This document shows, in pieces, positions 18,224 through 26,394 of a DNA stretch of 64,000 bases; the first letter of the stretch is position 1, and every line of letters begins with the position of its first letter. This stretch comes from Paludibacteraceae bacterium (GTDB taxonomy: Bacteria; Bacteroidota; Bacteroidia; Bacteroidales; Paludibacteraceae), in NCBI GenBank assembly GCA_024401455.1, contig JAKSLA010000002.1, positions 40,263-104,262 on the forward strand, written 5' to 3'. The translations under genes were made by a program, and so were the position numbers. The notes beneath the pieces were generated by a model. The model saw nothing but the letters and a program-made list of their open reading frames with translations. It was not told the origin of the DNA and ran no database searches.

Positions 18224-19759
18224 ATGAAAAGATTTTGTGTAAAACTATTGGGGCCGCTTTGCCTTTCTCTCATTATTTTTAACGGTTGCAGTAATGATAA
18301 GAAGAAAGAAGTCGAAGTTTTCTCGGAAAACAAACCTTATACACTTGAAATTCTTAAAGACAGAAGCTACTATCAAGCAGATAAGGTTGTTAACAGACTT
18401 GGAAAAAAAGGTGTGGATTCCTATATCTTGAAATCATTAGACGAAGAAGGTGACGATTGGTATAGTGTTGTGAGTGGAGCATTTGAAAGTGATAGTGCTA
18501 TGAATGCCTTCAAAATGTATCTGGATACTGCGATGCATATAAAAGCCGGTGAAGCAGTCAACTTTACGAGTTTGGATTCTGTGGGAAGAATACCTGTAAA
18601 AATTGCTGCAGTAAAAGAGTCGAAGAGAATTGACGCAAACAAGCCGGACGTCCCCAAAGATATTGAGGCAATTATAAAAAGGTACCCTGGAAACGATATT
18701 TTTTATTTGAAGAATATTAGTCTTGTTTCTTTGACAAAAGAAGGTATATCATCTACTCAAGGAAAGCATGTGGATATGCCACGAGGAATCACATTGGAAA
18801 AATTAAGAAAGAAAGAGTTTACCGCATTCGGTTCGGTAATCTACAAGGATAATCTTTACAAGGATGAGGTGACTCTACAAATTGCCAAATACAAGGAACA
18901 TGTACATCAATGTGAAGCTTCGTTTGTTCCATCATCGAATCCTGTGAGGGACGAAGTTATTGAAATATGTTCTCTTTTTGCAGACCTTGTTCTTGAAACG
19001 GGCAAATATGAAGAGGAACAAAAACAAGAAGTTGAACTTGACGGAGGAGATTTGGTTGGATACAAAGCTTCATTTCGACAGAAAAAAAACGGTTATAGGG
19101 CATATTACTTCCTAACTGATCAGTGGGGTGACTATGTCTATATGCTACAATCAACCAAACAGGATGATAGTGAACTGATGCAGTTTATATCCGATCTGGG
19201 AAATAGTGAAGGATTGGATAATTACGATGAATTCTACAATTCGTTCTATACAATTGCAGATGAAATGATGGCAAAAGACGAGTTCGTAGGCTATTATGTT
19301 GATAGATTGGACTATACTTATGCAAAGGAAAGAGGTTACGTCAAATGGGCTAATCGAATGGTTGGTCATTGGTATACGAATGTTTATTTTAACAATACGA
19401 ATAAAGGAGTCTGGATGTATAGTATATTTGATCTGTTGACAGACGAAAAAAGTTCGCATGTCTATAAAAAATTATATAGGAATGACCAAGCAAAGGAATC
19501 TGAGAGAAGAATATACGGAGAAACAGGAACTGCCCTCTATAAAGTTAGATTAAACGAATATTGGGATGTCGTTAAATCCTTGGAGGAAATCAGTTTCTCT
19601 AGAGGTCGTTACATTATTGCTAGCACAGGTTCCTATCGGTATTCCGAAACAGATTTAACAAAAAGATGTGAGTCTTTGCAGTTTCAAAGAGGTGGTTATG
19701 ACGAACCAAGCAAATCAAAAAATGATGATGGCGATTCTGAAAATACCACTTCAATTTAG
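18224..19759 (+). CDS. Lipoprotein with SPOR-like domain, third gene of the adhesin operon
   Basis: 511 residues with a lipobox at C22 (IIFNGC). Residues ~35-100 resemble a SPOR fold: Y-T-L-E-I, A-D-K-V-V-N-R-L-G-K-K-G, Y-I-L-K, then W-Y-S-V-V-S-G-A-F and a helix. SPOR domains normally bind denuded peptidoglycan, so attachment to the cell wall while lipid-anchored is plausible. The remaining ~400 residues match no family I recognise; they hold a Y/W-rich segment around residues 280-420 and an acidic, disordered end. It follows the PorP/SprF gene after 50 bp and shares the AGA-rich codon use. An accessory role in presenting or anchoring the giant adhesin is inferred from position only. Confidence 0.75.
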   Translation: MKRFCVKLLGPLCLSLIIFNGCSNDKKKEVEVFSENKPYTLEILKDRSYYQADKVVNRLGKKGVDSYILKSLDEEGDDWYSVVSGAFESDSAMNAFKMYLDTAMHIKAGEAVNFTSLDSVGRIPVKIAAVKESKRIDANKPDVPKDIEAIIKRYPGNDIFYLKNISLVSLTKEGISSTQGKHVDMPRGITLEKLRKKEFTAFGSVIYKDNLYKDEVTLQIAKYKEHVHQCEASFVPSSNPVRDEVIEICSLFADLVLETGKYEEEQKQEVELDGGDLVGYKASFRQKKNGYRAYYFLTDQWGDYVYMLQSTKQDDSELMQFISDLGNSEGLDNYDEFYNSFYTIADEMMAKDEFVGYYVDRLDYTYAKERGYVKWANRMVGHWYTNVYFNNTNKGVWMYSIFDLLTDEKSSHVYKKLYRNDQAKESERRIYGETGTALYKVRLNEYWDVVKSLEEISFSRGRYIIASTGSYRYSETDLTKRCESLQFQRGGYDEPSKSKNDDGDSENTTSI

Positions 19760-19784
19760 GCTTTTTTAATCAGACATAAAAATT

Positions 19785-19818
19785 GGCTGAATCTCCATTT
19801 GCAGAGCTTCAGCCTTTT
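19785..19818 (+). terminator. Terminator of the adhesin operon
   Basis: GGCTGAA/TTCAGCC plus CTC/GAG (one mismatch between them), an 8-nt loop, then TTTT; 25 bp after the lipoprotein stop. Confidence 0.75.
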
Positions 19819-19891
19819 CGTTCGATTGTGTATAAATAAAGCATTCTCCCCAAGACTTCAACTTTGGATCCATAGCATTTCTTCATCCCCC

Positions 19892-20866
19892 CTACAGCCT
19901 TACCCCAATATTTATCGTGCAGGTGCCTATTGAGTTTCGTATGGTGTAATTTTTGGTTATGTACCAATAGTTCGAATATTGGAAGACAATTCCGCCGAAT
20001 AGGTACCGGGAGTTGTAGGTGCAGGCTGCTTTTAGTTTGCTGTTGGTGGCGAATTGGTATTTGTCGTCGTAAGCGTTGTCTTGAAGTCGTAGGCCGACAG
20101 ACGGAAGAGCCGTCCCATTGAGGAGCCAGCCTTTCGCAAACACGAAGTTATAGCCATAGCCTCCGTTGATGCATATCTCTTGGTTGTTTATCTGGGTGTT
20201 TACTTCCCCTTCCGATGGAATGTCTATCTCGTGAGGCAACTTGCTTAAATCGCATTTTATGTCGTGTTTGCCGTAGTATAGACCTATGATCGGCGAGCCG
20301 GCACTTCGTATCTGCTTGTATGGATAAGAACTTGAGTAGGCCGCTTCGTTTGAATATTTTTGGTGTTTGAAATAGTAGGTGAGGGAGGCTTCTTGTATAT
20401 AGGTCTTTAACCCCCAAAATGGATAGGACTTCTCTTCGTCGTTGTTTGTGGCATAAAGAGTCGTCTGGCTTTCATTGGTGGCGGAACTCAAATCAAATGT
20501 TAGCATATTGCATTTTAGGCTTAAATCGAATCGGTTGTATTTGGATTCGTCGTCGCCTGTTAGTTTGTTCATTCCGACGGTATAGCCTACCGAAAGGAAC
20601 CTATATCCAATGCTGAAAGTGAGGTCGGACAAGTAGTCGGAGTGTACGTCTATCCTTTTGTTTTGGTCGATGTCAAATTTGTACATGTCCTTCCATGTCC
20701 TGTTTTGGAGGGTTAGGGTTAGTCTTGAAGGGTAGGAATAGACATAGGTGCTGTCGAACCCGAAAAAGGTTCGGTCCACCCAATCAAAAAAACTCTCTTC
20801 CTGCGCATGGAGCGTGCATGATGGCATGGCGATTATGAAAAGCAATATGTATTTTAAGCCTCGCAT
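19892..20866 (-). CDS. DUF4421-type outer-membrane protein
   Basis: 324 residues with a signal peptide ending TLHAQ. The mature part opens with a W-V-D-R-T-F-F-G-F-D-S-T-Y-V pattern and continues as alternating beta strands with many Tyr/Asn residues. It ends in NIGVRL, typical of an outer-membrane barrel. This matches the DUF4421 family as I recall it, whose function is unknown. The start overlaps the end of the MATE transporter gene by 13 bp, so the two are translated from one message. An unrelated barrel family cannot be excluded. Confidence 0.65.
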   Translation of the reverse strand: MRGLKYILLFIIAMPSCTLHAQEESFFDWVDRTFFGFDSTYVYSYPSRLTLTLQNRTWKDMYKFDIDQNKRIDVHSDYLSDLTFSIGYRFLSVGYTVGMNKLTGDDESKYNRFDLSLKCNMLTFDLSSATNESQTTLYATNNDEEKSYPFWGLKTYIQEASLTYYFKHQKYSNEAAYSSSYPYKQIRSAGSPIIGLYYGKHDIKCDLSKLPHEIDIPSEGEVNTQINNQEICINGGYGYNFVFAKGWLLNGTALPSVGLRLQDNAYDDKYQFATNSKLKAACTYNSRYLFGGIVFQYSNYWYITKNYTIRNSIGTCTINIGVRL

Positions 20867-22167
20867 GTGCCCTCCTCCGTTTTGATGATTTTATTGTTGT
20901 TTTGTTGCCACCAGATGGTTTGAACGAGGCTTCTTGTAGCCAAGTAACTAAGGAAGGCGCACCATATAGCGTGGTTGTGCCATTCGGCAATGCAATTATA
21001 GTAGATGGCGAAGAATACGACGGCCCCGGCGAGTGTGCCTATGAGCATGGGGGTCGTCTTGGTTATCCCAATCATTATGCCGTCCCATAGAAAGGCGGCA
21101 AAACCCACTAAAGGTATGGCAACCACCCATTTGATGTAGGGTAGGGATGTTGTTATGGTTTCTTTCTCTTTTATGAAATTCGATAAAAGTGTTTCGGCCC
21201 CTACTGCATATATAAATGTAAAGCATAGGGCAATGCTGCTGCCCCAAATGAATAGGTGTCTGACGGCTTTCTTTAGATGTATGTAGTCTTGGGCACCAAC
21301 GTATTTTCCTGAAATCGCTTCTCCTGCATAAGCAAATCCATCCGTGAAATAGGAGAATAGTGTAAAGCAGAGCATGAGCGTGGCGTTCCCCGCTACGATA
21401 GAGACTCCTTCTTTTGCACCTGCAATCGGAATGAAATTCGTTACGGCAATAAGGAATAGCGAACGGAAGAATAGCGCGCTTGTAATGTTTAATGTTCGAG
21501 TTAGCCCCTCGGCCTTGATGGTCTCTTTCCAATCCAATTCTTTCACCAAATGGCGGTATTTGTAGAAGGCAAGGCCTATACATACAACCAGAGCAAAGTA
21601 TTGGGCTATCACTGTGGCAAGTGCAATTCCTTTGATATCCATGTCTAACTTATAGACAAAGAAGAAGTTCAAAAGGATGTTGGTCATATTCATTAGTATG
21701 GAGGTCAGCATAGGATATACGGTGTTTTGAAGTCCAATGAACCATCCTTTAAATGCGTATAAGGAAAGGACGGGAACTGCACCCCATATGCAGATGTCTA
21801 TATAATCCACGACTTGTTCTTTCAGGTCGTTGTCGATCTTCTTTAAAGCCAATTCGCAAAGTTCGTCTTTGATGAGGAAAATAAGCAAAATGGCAATGAA
21901 CGAGAATAGTAGAGATCTGGATAGAGAGTTGGCCATCTCTTTGGCATCCTTTTTTCCGTAGGCTTGCGCTGCAATGCCACTCGTGCTCATCCGGATGAAT
22001 CCGAATGCCCAGTATAGAGAGCTGATGATGGCGGTGCCTATGGAGATGGATGCCAATGTGTAGGGGGATAAGTGCCCTGCAATGTATGTGTCAACCAATC
22101 CCAACAAAGGAACGGAAATGTTGGTGATGATGGACGGAATGGCTAATTGGAGAATCTCTCTGTTCAT
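20854..22167 (-). CDS. MATE family efflux transporter (DinF-like)
   Basis: 437 residues with twelve predicted membrane helices in two similar halves. The N-terminal segment PSIITNISVPLLGLVDTYIAGHL is the MATE signature region. Such proteins export cationic drugs or metabolites using a Na+ or H+ gradient in the inner membrane. The opening MNREILQLAIP and the length fit the DinF branch common in Bacteroidales. It is first in a two-gene unit with the DUF4421 protein. No consensus promoter was found in the 104 bp before it. Confidence 0.9.
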   Translation of the reverse strand: MNREILQLAIPSIITNISVPLLGLVDTYIAGHLSPYTLASISIGTAIISSLYWAFGFIRMSTSGIAAQAYGKKDAKEMANSLSRSLLFSFIAILLIFLIKDELCELALKKIDNDLKEQVVDYIDICIWGAVPVLSLYAFKGWFIGLQNTVYPMLTSILMNMTNILLNFFFVYKLDMDIKGIALATVIAQYFALVVCIGLAFYKYRHLVKELDWKETIKAEGLTRTLNITSALFFRSLFLIAVTNFIPIAGAKEGVSIVAGNATLMLCFTLFSYFTDGFAYAGEAISGKYVGAQDYIHLKKAVRHLFIWGSSIALCFTFIYAVGAETLLSNFIKEKETITTSLPYIKWVVAIPLVGFAAFLWDGIMIGITKTTPMLIGTLAGAVVFFAIYYNCIAEWHNHAIWCAFLSYLATRSLVQTIWWQQNNNKIIKTEEGTCEA

Positions 22168-22267
22168 TTTGCGATTTCGTCTCTAATGATCTTTTGAGAA
22201 AGCATTTGTATGTTGTTTGCTTTAGTCCTTTTGATAAATCCCTCGATTTTTAATTTTAGACGTATCT

Positions 22268-22303
22268 AAAAAGAGAAAACCCGAACCTTTCGGGTTTTCT
22301 CTT
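22268..22303 (-). terminator. Terminator of the beta-helix gene
   Basis: A perfect 15-bp stem (22271-22285 with 22289-22303) with a 3-nt loop lies directly after the stop at 22307. On the minus strand it is followed by TTT. Confidence 0.9.
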
Positions 22304-22306
22304 TTG

Positions 22307-25300
22307 TTAATCTTCCAAGAATATGTCAGCAACTGTGATTTTGCCCCATTTGATTTTTGTCTTCTTCTGACTAACCTTCGTCTTGAAGGTTTCTGTGTCA
22401 TTCTTCATTTGTAACGCTTTGTCTCCCTTCACGGCATCCTCAGGGAAGGAACCGTAAATGGAAACTTTATTTGCTGCGGCACATAGCGAGTTAATCTTTT
22501 CGCTTGGTGTGAAATGACCGGCAGCGACGTAAATGGAGGATGATTTTCCTTTGTTCTTTTGAACGAAGGCGTTGGCTGCTTCTATGGCCGCCTCCAAGGT
22601 CTCGAATGGTTGGTTCCATGTCATACCCGTGTTTTTGTCATCTCCACCATTGTCTTTGCCTTTGACATAAAAAACGCCTGGCTCTGTACAGATGTCCGAA
22701 ATTCGGATCTCGTTTGATTTGATCATTACTTTTCGACCCTCGTTGTTTTCTCCTGTGGCTTCCAACCAATAAGTTCCTAATCCCACTTGGTTTAACTCTT
22801 TGCGGTTGGCTCCTTCGATATCCATGTAGTTGTTTACCCATTGGAATTTTACTTCTGTCAAACCGCAGACATCAGAGGTGAACGAAGCTTTGGTCTCTCC
22901 GTTTTTACATTGATAGTCGGTCGTTTTGATAGCGGTGAAATCCTCTTCGTATGCGCCGAAAGTGCATGAAAGGTTATTGCGGACATGACCTCTTTGGTCT
23001 GTTAATGCCTTTGGATTAGGCGCTCCCGCCTTGCCGATGATGCCAATTTTGTTGGTCGGAATCATAACCATAGTGAAACCATCCGTTTTTTGCAACTTGT
23101 TCATTCCGTATCCCTTGAAGTTTGAGAGGAATTTCAAATTGCTCAAACGGCTATTCATACTGGCTTCGGAAAACTCGCTGACATTCGGGAAGTTGTTCTC
23201 ATAAACGTCGGCTTTTCCAGCGCACTCTACAATGGAATTGTATATTTTCAATGAACCGTCCTCTTTGTAGAATTGGTCTGAGATGGTGCATGAATAGATG
23301 TTGAACCTTGGATTGGCTCCCACCATTCTTAATACCGAACGTCCATGGTAACCGAATCCCTCCGGACAAGTGTTGTCGAGGAAGGTGGAGTTGTAGATGT
23401 TCACCGTTGGGCTCGCATTGTAACTCAAAACGGCAACACCTCCGTAATATTGGGTGTTGTTGTTGGAGAACGTACAGTTCTTGATGTTTATCTCTCCCTC
23501 TGATTCGATACCGACGCAAGAACCGATTTGACCGCCGCTGTTGGAGGTGAAGGAGGTGTTTGTGATGTTTACCAAGTTCTTTCGGTGCTCGTTGCAACGT
23601 AAAAGAGAGATGGCCGTCATTGGCTTCTCTGATAATTTCTCAGCATGGAAACCTGTGATGGTGCAAGAGTCAATGCTGACTTCTGAGTTTTCGATAAGGA
23701 GGGCACGGCCGCCTATGTTCGCCTTTTTGAGGACTGACTCGCCGTCGAGTTTCAAACCGATGAGTTTGACATCGTCAGAGTTCTTTACGGAGAAGATTCT
23801 TTGGTCGCCCGAAGAACTCTTTAGAATTGTCGCGTTTGCGTCAGGATGAGTAGGAGAGTAAGGTTTCCTGCCACCGTTGAAAATGTTGTCATGGTCGCTT
23901 GGCGCTTCTGCATATCCTCCGAAAATAGTAGTGTGGGAAGGAATCTCATACGCATTTGGACTTTGGTCGTCCTTAGGCAAATAGGTTCCCGCTGCCACGT
24001 GAATCTTAATCTCCTTGCCCATGTAAGCAGGAATCTGGCTGAATTCGTTGGCTGCTTTTACCGCTTTGCTTATGGATGCGTACGCTTTCTCCCAGTTGGA
24101 TCCGTCTTGACGGTCGTTTCCACTTGTCTTGACATAGAAGTTTCCAGACGAACATATCTTCTCGTCTTTATTTAAATGAACCACGGCGTTCTTCTCCGAT
24201 TTGATGGAACCGTCGCAACCTTTGACGACGACGTAGAACTCGTTTTCATTCTTGACGATTTCCGAATGTTCAACGCTTAGGATGCTGGAACTGATTTCTG
24301 CTATCACTTCGTTTTTGCCATTGGAAACTCGGTGCCATTCGAACAGATATTCAAGATTGTCTTTCCTTTGTTTGCCGTCGCCAAGAGTAGCCACCAAATC
24401 GACCGATCTGCCAGGGCAAACCGTGGTTGGGAAAGAGGCAATCTCTAACTTGCTGTTGGAGATGGATGGACGCTCTTTGACAACAAAAGGATCGGACATG
24501 ACTGCCTCTCCGTTTTTCATTACGAGAACAAAGTAGGCTTCTCCTGGTTTAGACACGGTTGCCTTGTATTCTCTTCTTGTGCCATTTTCCACTTTCTTCA
24601 TGTTCTCTCCTGCAACCGTACCTTTGTACCATTGGAATCTATAATTCTCACCCATCGGGAAGGCGCTCAACTTCAAAGTGCCGTTCTTACAACAAAAGTC
24701 TTCGTCGTTTGCACTTTTAATCATGACGGAAATACAGTTGTCTGAACGTTTGCCGACGTGAATAGGCTTCGACCAGATGTCGAATACGCCATCCGTAGCG
24801 AACGCCTTATAGTAGCCGACTCTCTTGGGCGTCATTTTTTTGTCGTTCTGTTTCTTCAACAAACGGTATGTTCCATTCTCTGTCTTAGAATAGAACCAAC
24901 TGACAGAATATTCGTTGTCGGTAAATCCTGTTGCGTTGCAGTAGAGAGATTCCTCTACCGTATCGTCGGAGAATGAATGCTCGCACACACTCGCCGAATC
25001 AGGCGTCACGCTGATGGTAGGCGTGATGTACGGAATCATTGAGAAGTTGATATTCGTGCCTTCGATTTTGAAATATACGGTTCTTGGCATATATGGCTCC
25101 TTTGCGTGAATCTTTAAGTTGACAGGCAAAAGGAAAAATGCGTAATCGACATCCGCCTCACTCTTGTTCACCAATTGGAAATCGGTGATGTGAGGGTCAT
25201 TGGTGATGGTTGAAGTCAAGATTTTCTTGTTGATGACCTCCATGTAGTAGTGGACATAATCTTCGATAGGAGAGACCACAAAACTACCCCATTGCGATTT

Positions 25301-26152
25301 CTCGTTGTAGCGGAAGTCAGAGGAAGAGAGGTCGTCCACACAGTCGGCACCCCAATAAGGGAATGCTTTGATGGAGAATGAACAATCGGAGCCTGGCAAC
25401 TGGATGATCCTATAAGTGCCTTTCTTTGAGCGTGGTCCGTTTTTTCCTATGCTGACATCACAAGTTATGTAGTGCTCTCCGTCTTCCCAAGTTGTACGAG
25501 AATAGGTGTCGAACCAACGGTCGTTACGTCCGGTCATCTCTATGTCGTCAATGTACCAACGATAGTATGCCTCGCTTTCGGGAACGCCTTGTGGCAGAGA
25601 GGCTTCAAATGAGTGAAGTTCACCTCTGCAGAAGAACACATCGCTACCTGATTTACGGATAATAGTAGGTGCTGATGGCACGATGCGCTTCTTGGTTTCG
25701 CCGATGTAGAGTGCGTATGGCTTGTCGTTCTCGTCGAACGTGAGCGTGATTGGGTATTTGATGAGCATGTATTTGGCTATACCCATACTTTTCAACGAGG
25801 TGTATTGGTTGAGAATAAATGTATCGGTTGGTGTGATACATTTGATTTCAAAAGTTTCCAATGTGTCAAGAAGAATTTTGTTGGAGTGGTTGGTCGCGGT
25901 CCTTTTTAAAAGGATTTCCGTCTCCACTTCGCAGTAGTTGCAATTCCATTCAAGGGTACTCGCTCCGTGATTCTTTTTGAGGAGGTTGCCTGTGATGATA
26001 CCTTGGTGTAGGTCGCCGCACTCTTGAGTGGATGCAATAGTGTAGAAATAGTCGTCGGCAAAAGCTGAACTTGTGATGAATAGTGTTGTCGCAATGAACA
26101 AAATTGCCTTGCGAATCGTGTTTTTGAACATTTCTATCATATTATATTTCAT
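22307..26152 (-). CDS. Large secreted protein with right-handed beta-helix and Ig-like regions
   Basis: 1281 residues from the ATG at 26152. An in-frame ATG at 26239 lies inside the promoter -7 box and cannot be transcribed; M37 of that longer frame (26131) is an alternative. A signal peptide ends at TSSAFA. The first half holds Ig-like segments with paired Cys (VCEHSF, FCCKNGTLKLSAFP-type units). The middle starts FYVKTSGNDRQDGSNWEKAY and continues as a pectin-lyase-like parallel beta-helix with Asn/Ser-rich coils. Another Ig-like unit follows. A second copy of the helix opening (FYVKGKDNGGDDKNTGMTW) then starts, but the protein stops ~110 residues later without a recognisable T9SS sorting domain. 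It is a probable surface or secreted protein with unknown ligand. Confidence 0.7.
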   Translation of the reverse strand: MKYNMIEMFKNTIRKAILFIATTLFITSSAFADDYFYTIASTQECGDLHQGIITGNLLKKNHGASTLEWNCNYCEVETEILLKRTATNHSNKILLDTLETFEIKCITPTDTFILNQYTSLKSMGIAKYMLIKYPITLTFDENDKPYALYIGETKKRIVPSAPTIIRKSGSDVFFCRGELHSFEASLPQGVPESEAYYRWYIDDIEMTGRNDRWFDTYSRTTWEDGEHYITCDVSIGKNGPRSKKGTYRIIQLPGSDCSFSIKAFPYWGADCVDDLSSSDFRYNEKSQWGSFVVSPIEDYVHYYMEVINKKILTSTITNDPHITDFQLVNKSEADVDYAFFLLPVNLKIHAKEPYMPRTVYFKIEGTNINFSMIPYITPTISVTPDSASVCEHSFSDDTVEESLYCNATGFTDNEYSVSWFYSKTENGTYRLLKKQNDKKMTPKRVGYYKAFATDGVFDIWSKPIHVGKRSDNCISVMIKSANDEDFCCKNGTLKLSAFPMGENYRFQWYKGTVAGENMKKVENGTRREYKATVSKPGEAYFVLVMKNGEAVMSDPFVVKERPSISNSKLEIASFPTTVCPGRSVDLVATLGDGKQRKDNLEYLFEWHRVSNGKNEVIAEISSSILSVEHSEIVKNENEFYVVVKGCDGSIKSEKNAVVHLNKDEKICSSGNFYVKTSGNDRQDGSNWEKAYASISKAVKAANEFSQIPAYMGKEIKIHVAAGTYLPKDDQSPNAYEIPSHTTIFGGYAEAPSDHDNIFNGGRKPYSPTHPDANATILKSSSGDQRIFSVKNSDDVKLIGLKLDGESVLKKANIGGRALLIENSEVSIDSCTITGFHAEKLSEKPMTAISLLRCNEHRKNLVNITNTSFTSNSGGQIGSCVGIESEGEINIKNCTFSNNNTQYYGGVAVLSYNASPTVNIYNSTFLDNTCPEGFGYHGRSVLRMVGANPRFNIYSCTISDQFYKEDGSLKIYNSIVECAGKADVYENNFPNVSEFSEASMNSRLSNLKFLSNFKGYGMNKLQKTDGFTMVMIPTNKIGIIGKAGAPNPKALTDQRGHVRNNLSCTFGAYEEDFTAIKTTDYQCKNGETKASFTSDVCGLTEVKFQWVNNYMDIEGANRKELNQVGLGTYWLEATGENNEGRKVMIKSNEIRISDICTEPGVFYVKGKDNGGDDKNTGMTWNQPFETLEAAIEAANAFVQKNKGKSSSIYVAAGHFTPSEKINSLCAAANKVSIYGSFPEDAVKGDKALQMKNDTETFKTKVSQKKTKIKWGKITVADIFLED

Positions 26153-26236
26153 CTGTATTCTTCCTGTTATTTGGTAGTAACCATTTTCTTGTGAGTGTTG
26201 TTCCTGCTTTCGGGAATCGACTCTCTTGCGAATTTG

Positions 26237-26244
26237 CAAATATA
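26237..26244 (-). promoter_or_regulatory. -7 box of the beta-helix gene promoter
   Basis: TATATTTG on the minus strand. It implies transcription from ~26230 and rules out the start codon at 26239. Confidence 0.65.
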
Positions 26245-26327
26245 CTTTTTTTTAGCAATAATTTGCGATTTTTCGTTTCTAAAATTCGATTTTTGTGATT
26301 CGATAGTTTGAGTTTGTAAGTGGTAGA

Positions 26328-26364
26328 AGAAAAAGACGGTGATGTCATTGGTTTGACATCACCG
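26328..26364 (-). terminator. Terminator of the CotH/lamin-tail gene
   Basis: A perfect 11-bp stem (26337-26347 with 26354-26364) and 6-nt loop are followed on the minus strand by GTC-type spacing and a T run. Confidence 0.85.
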
Positions 26365-26394
26365 CCTTGAGTTAAGCACGATTGCGTGCTGTTT

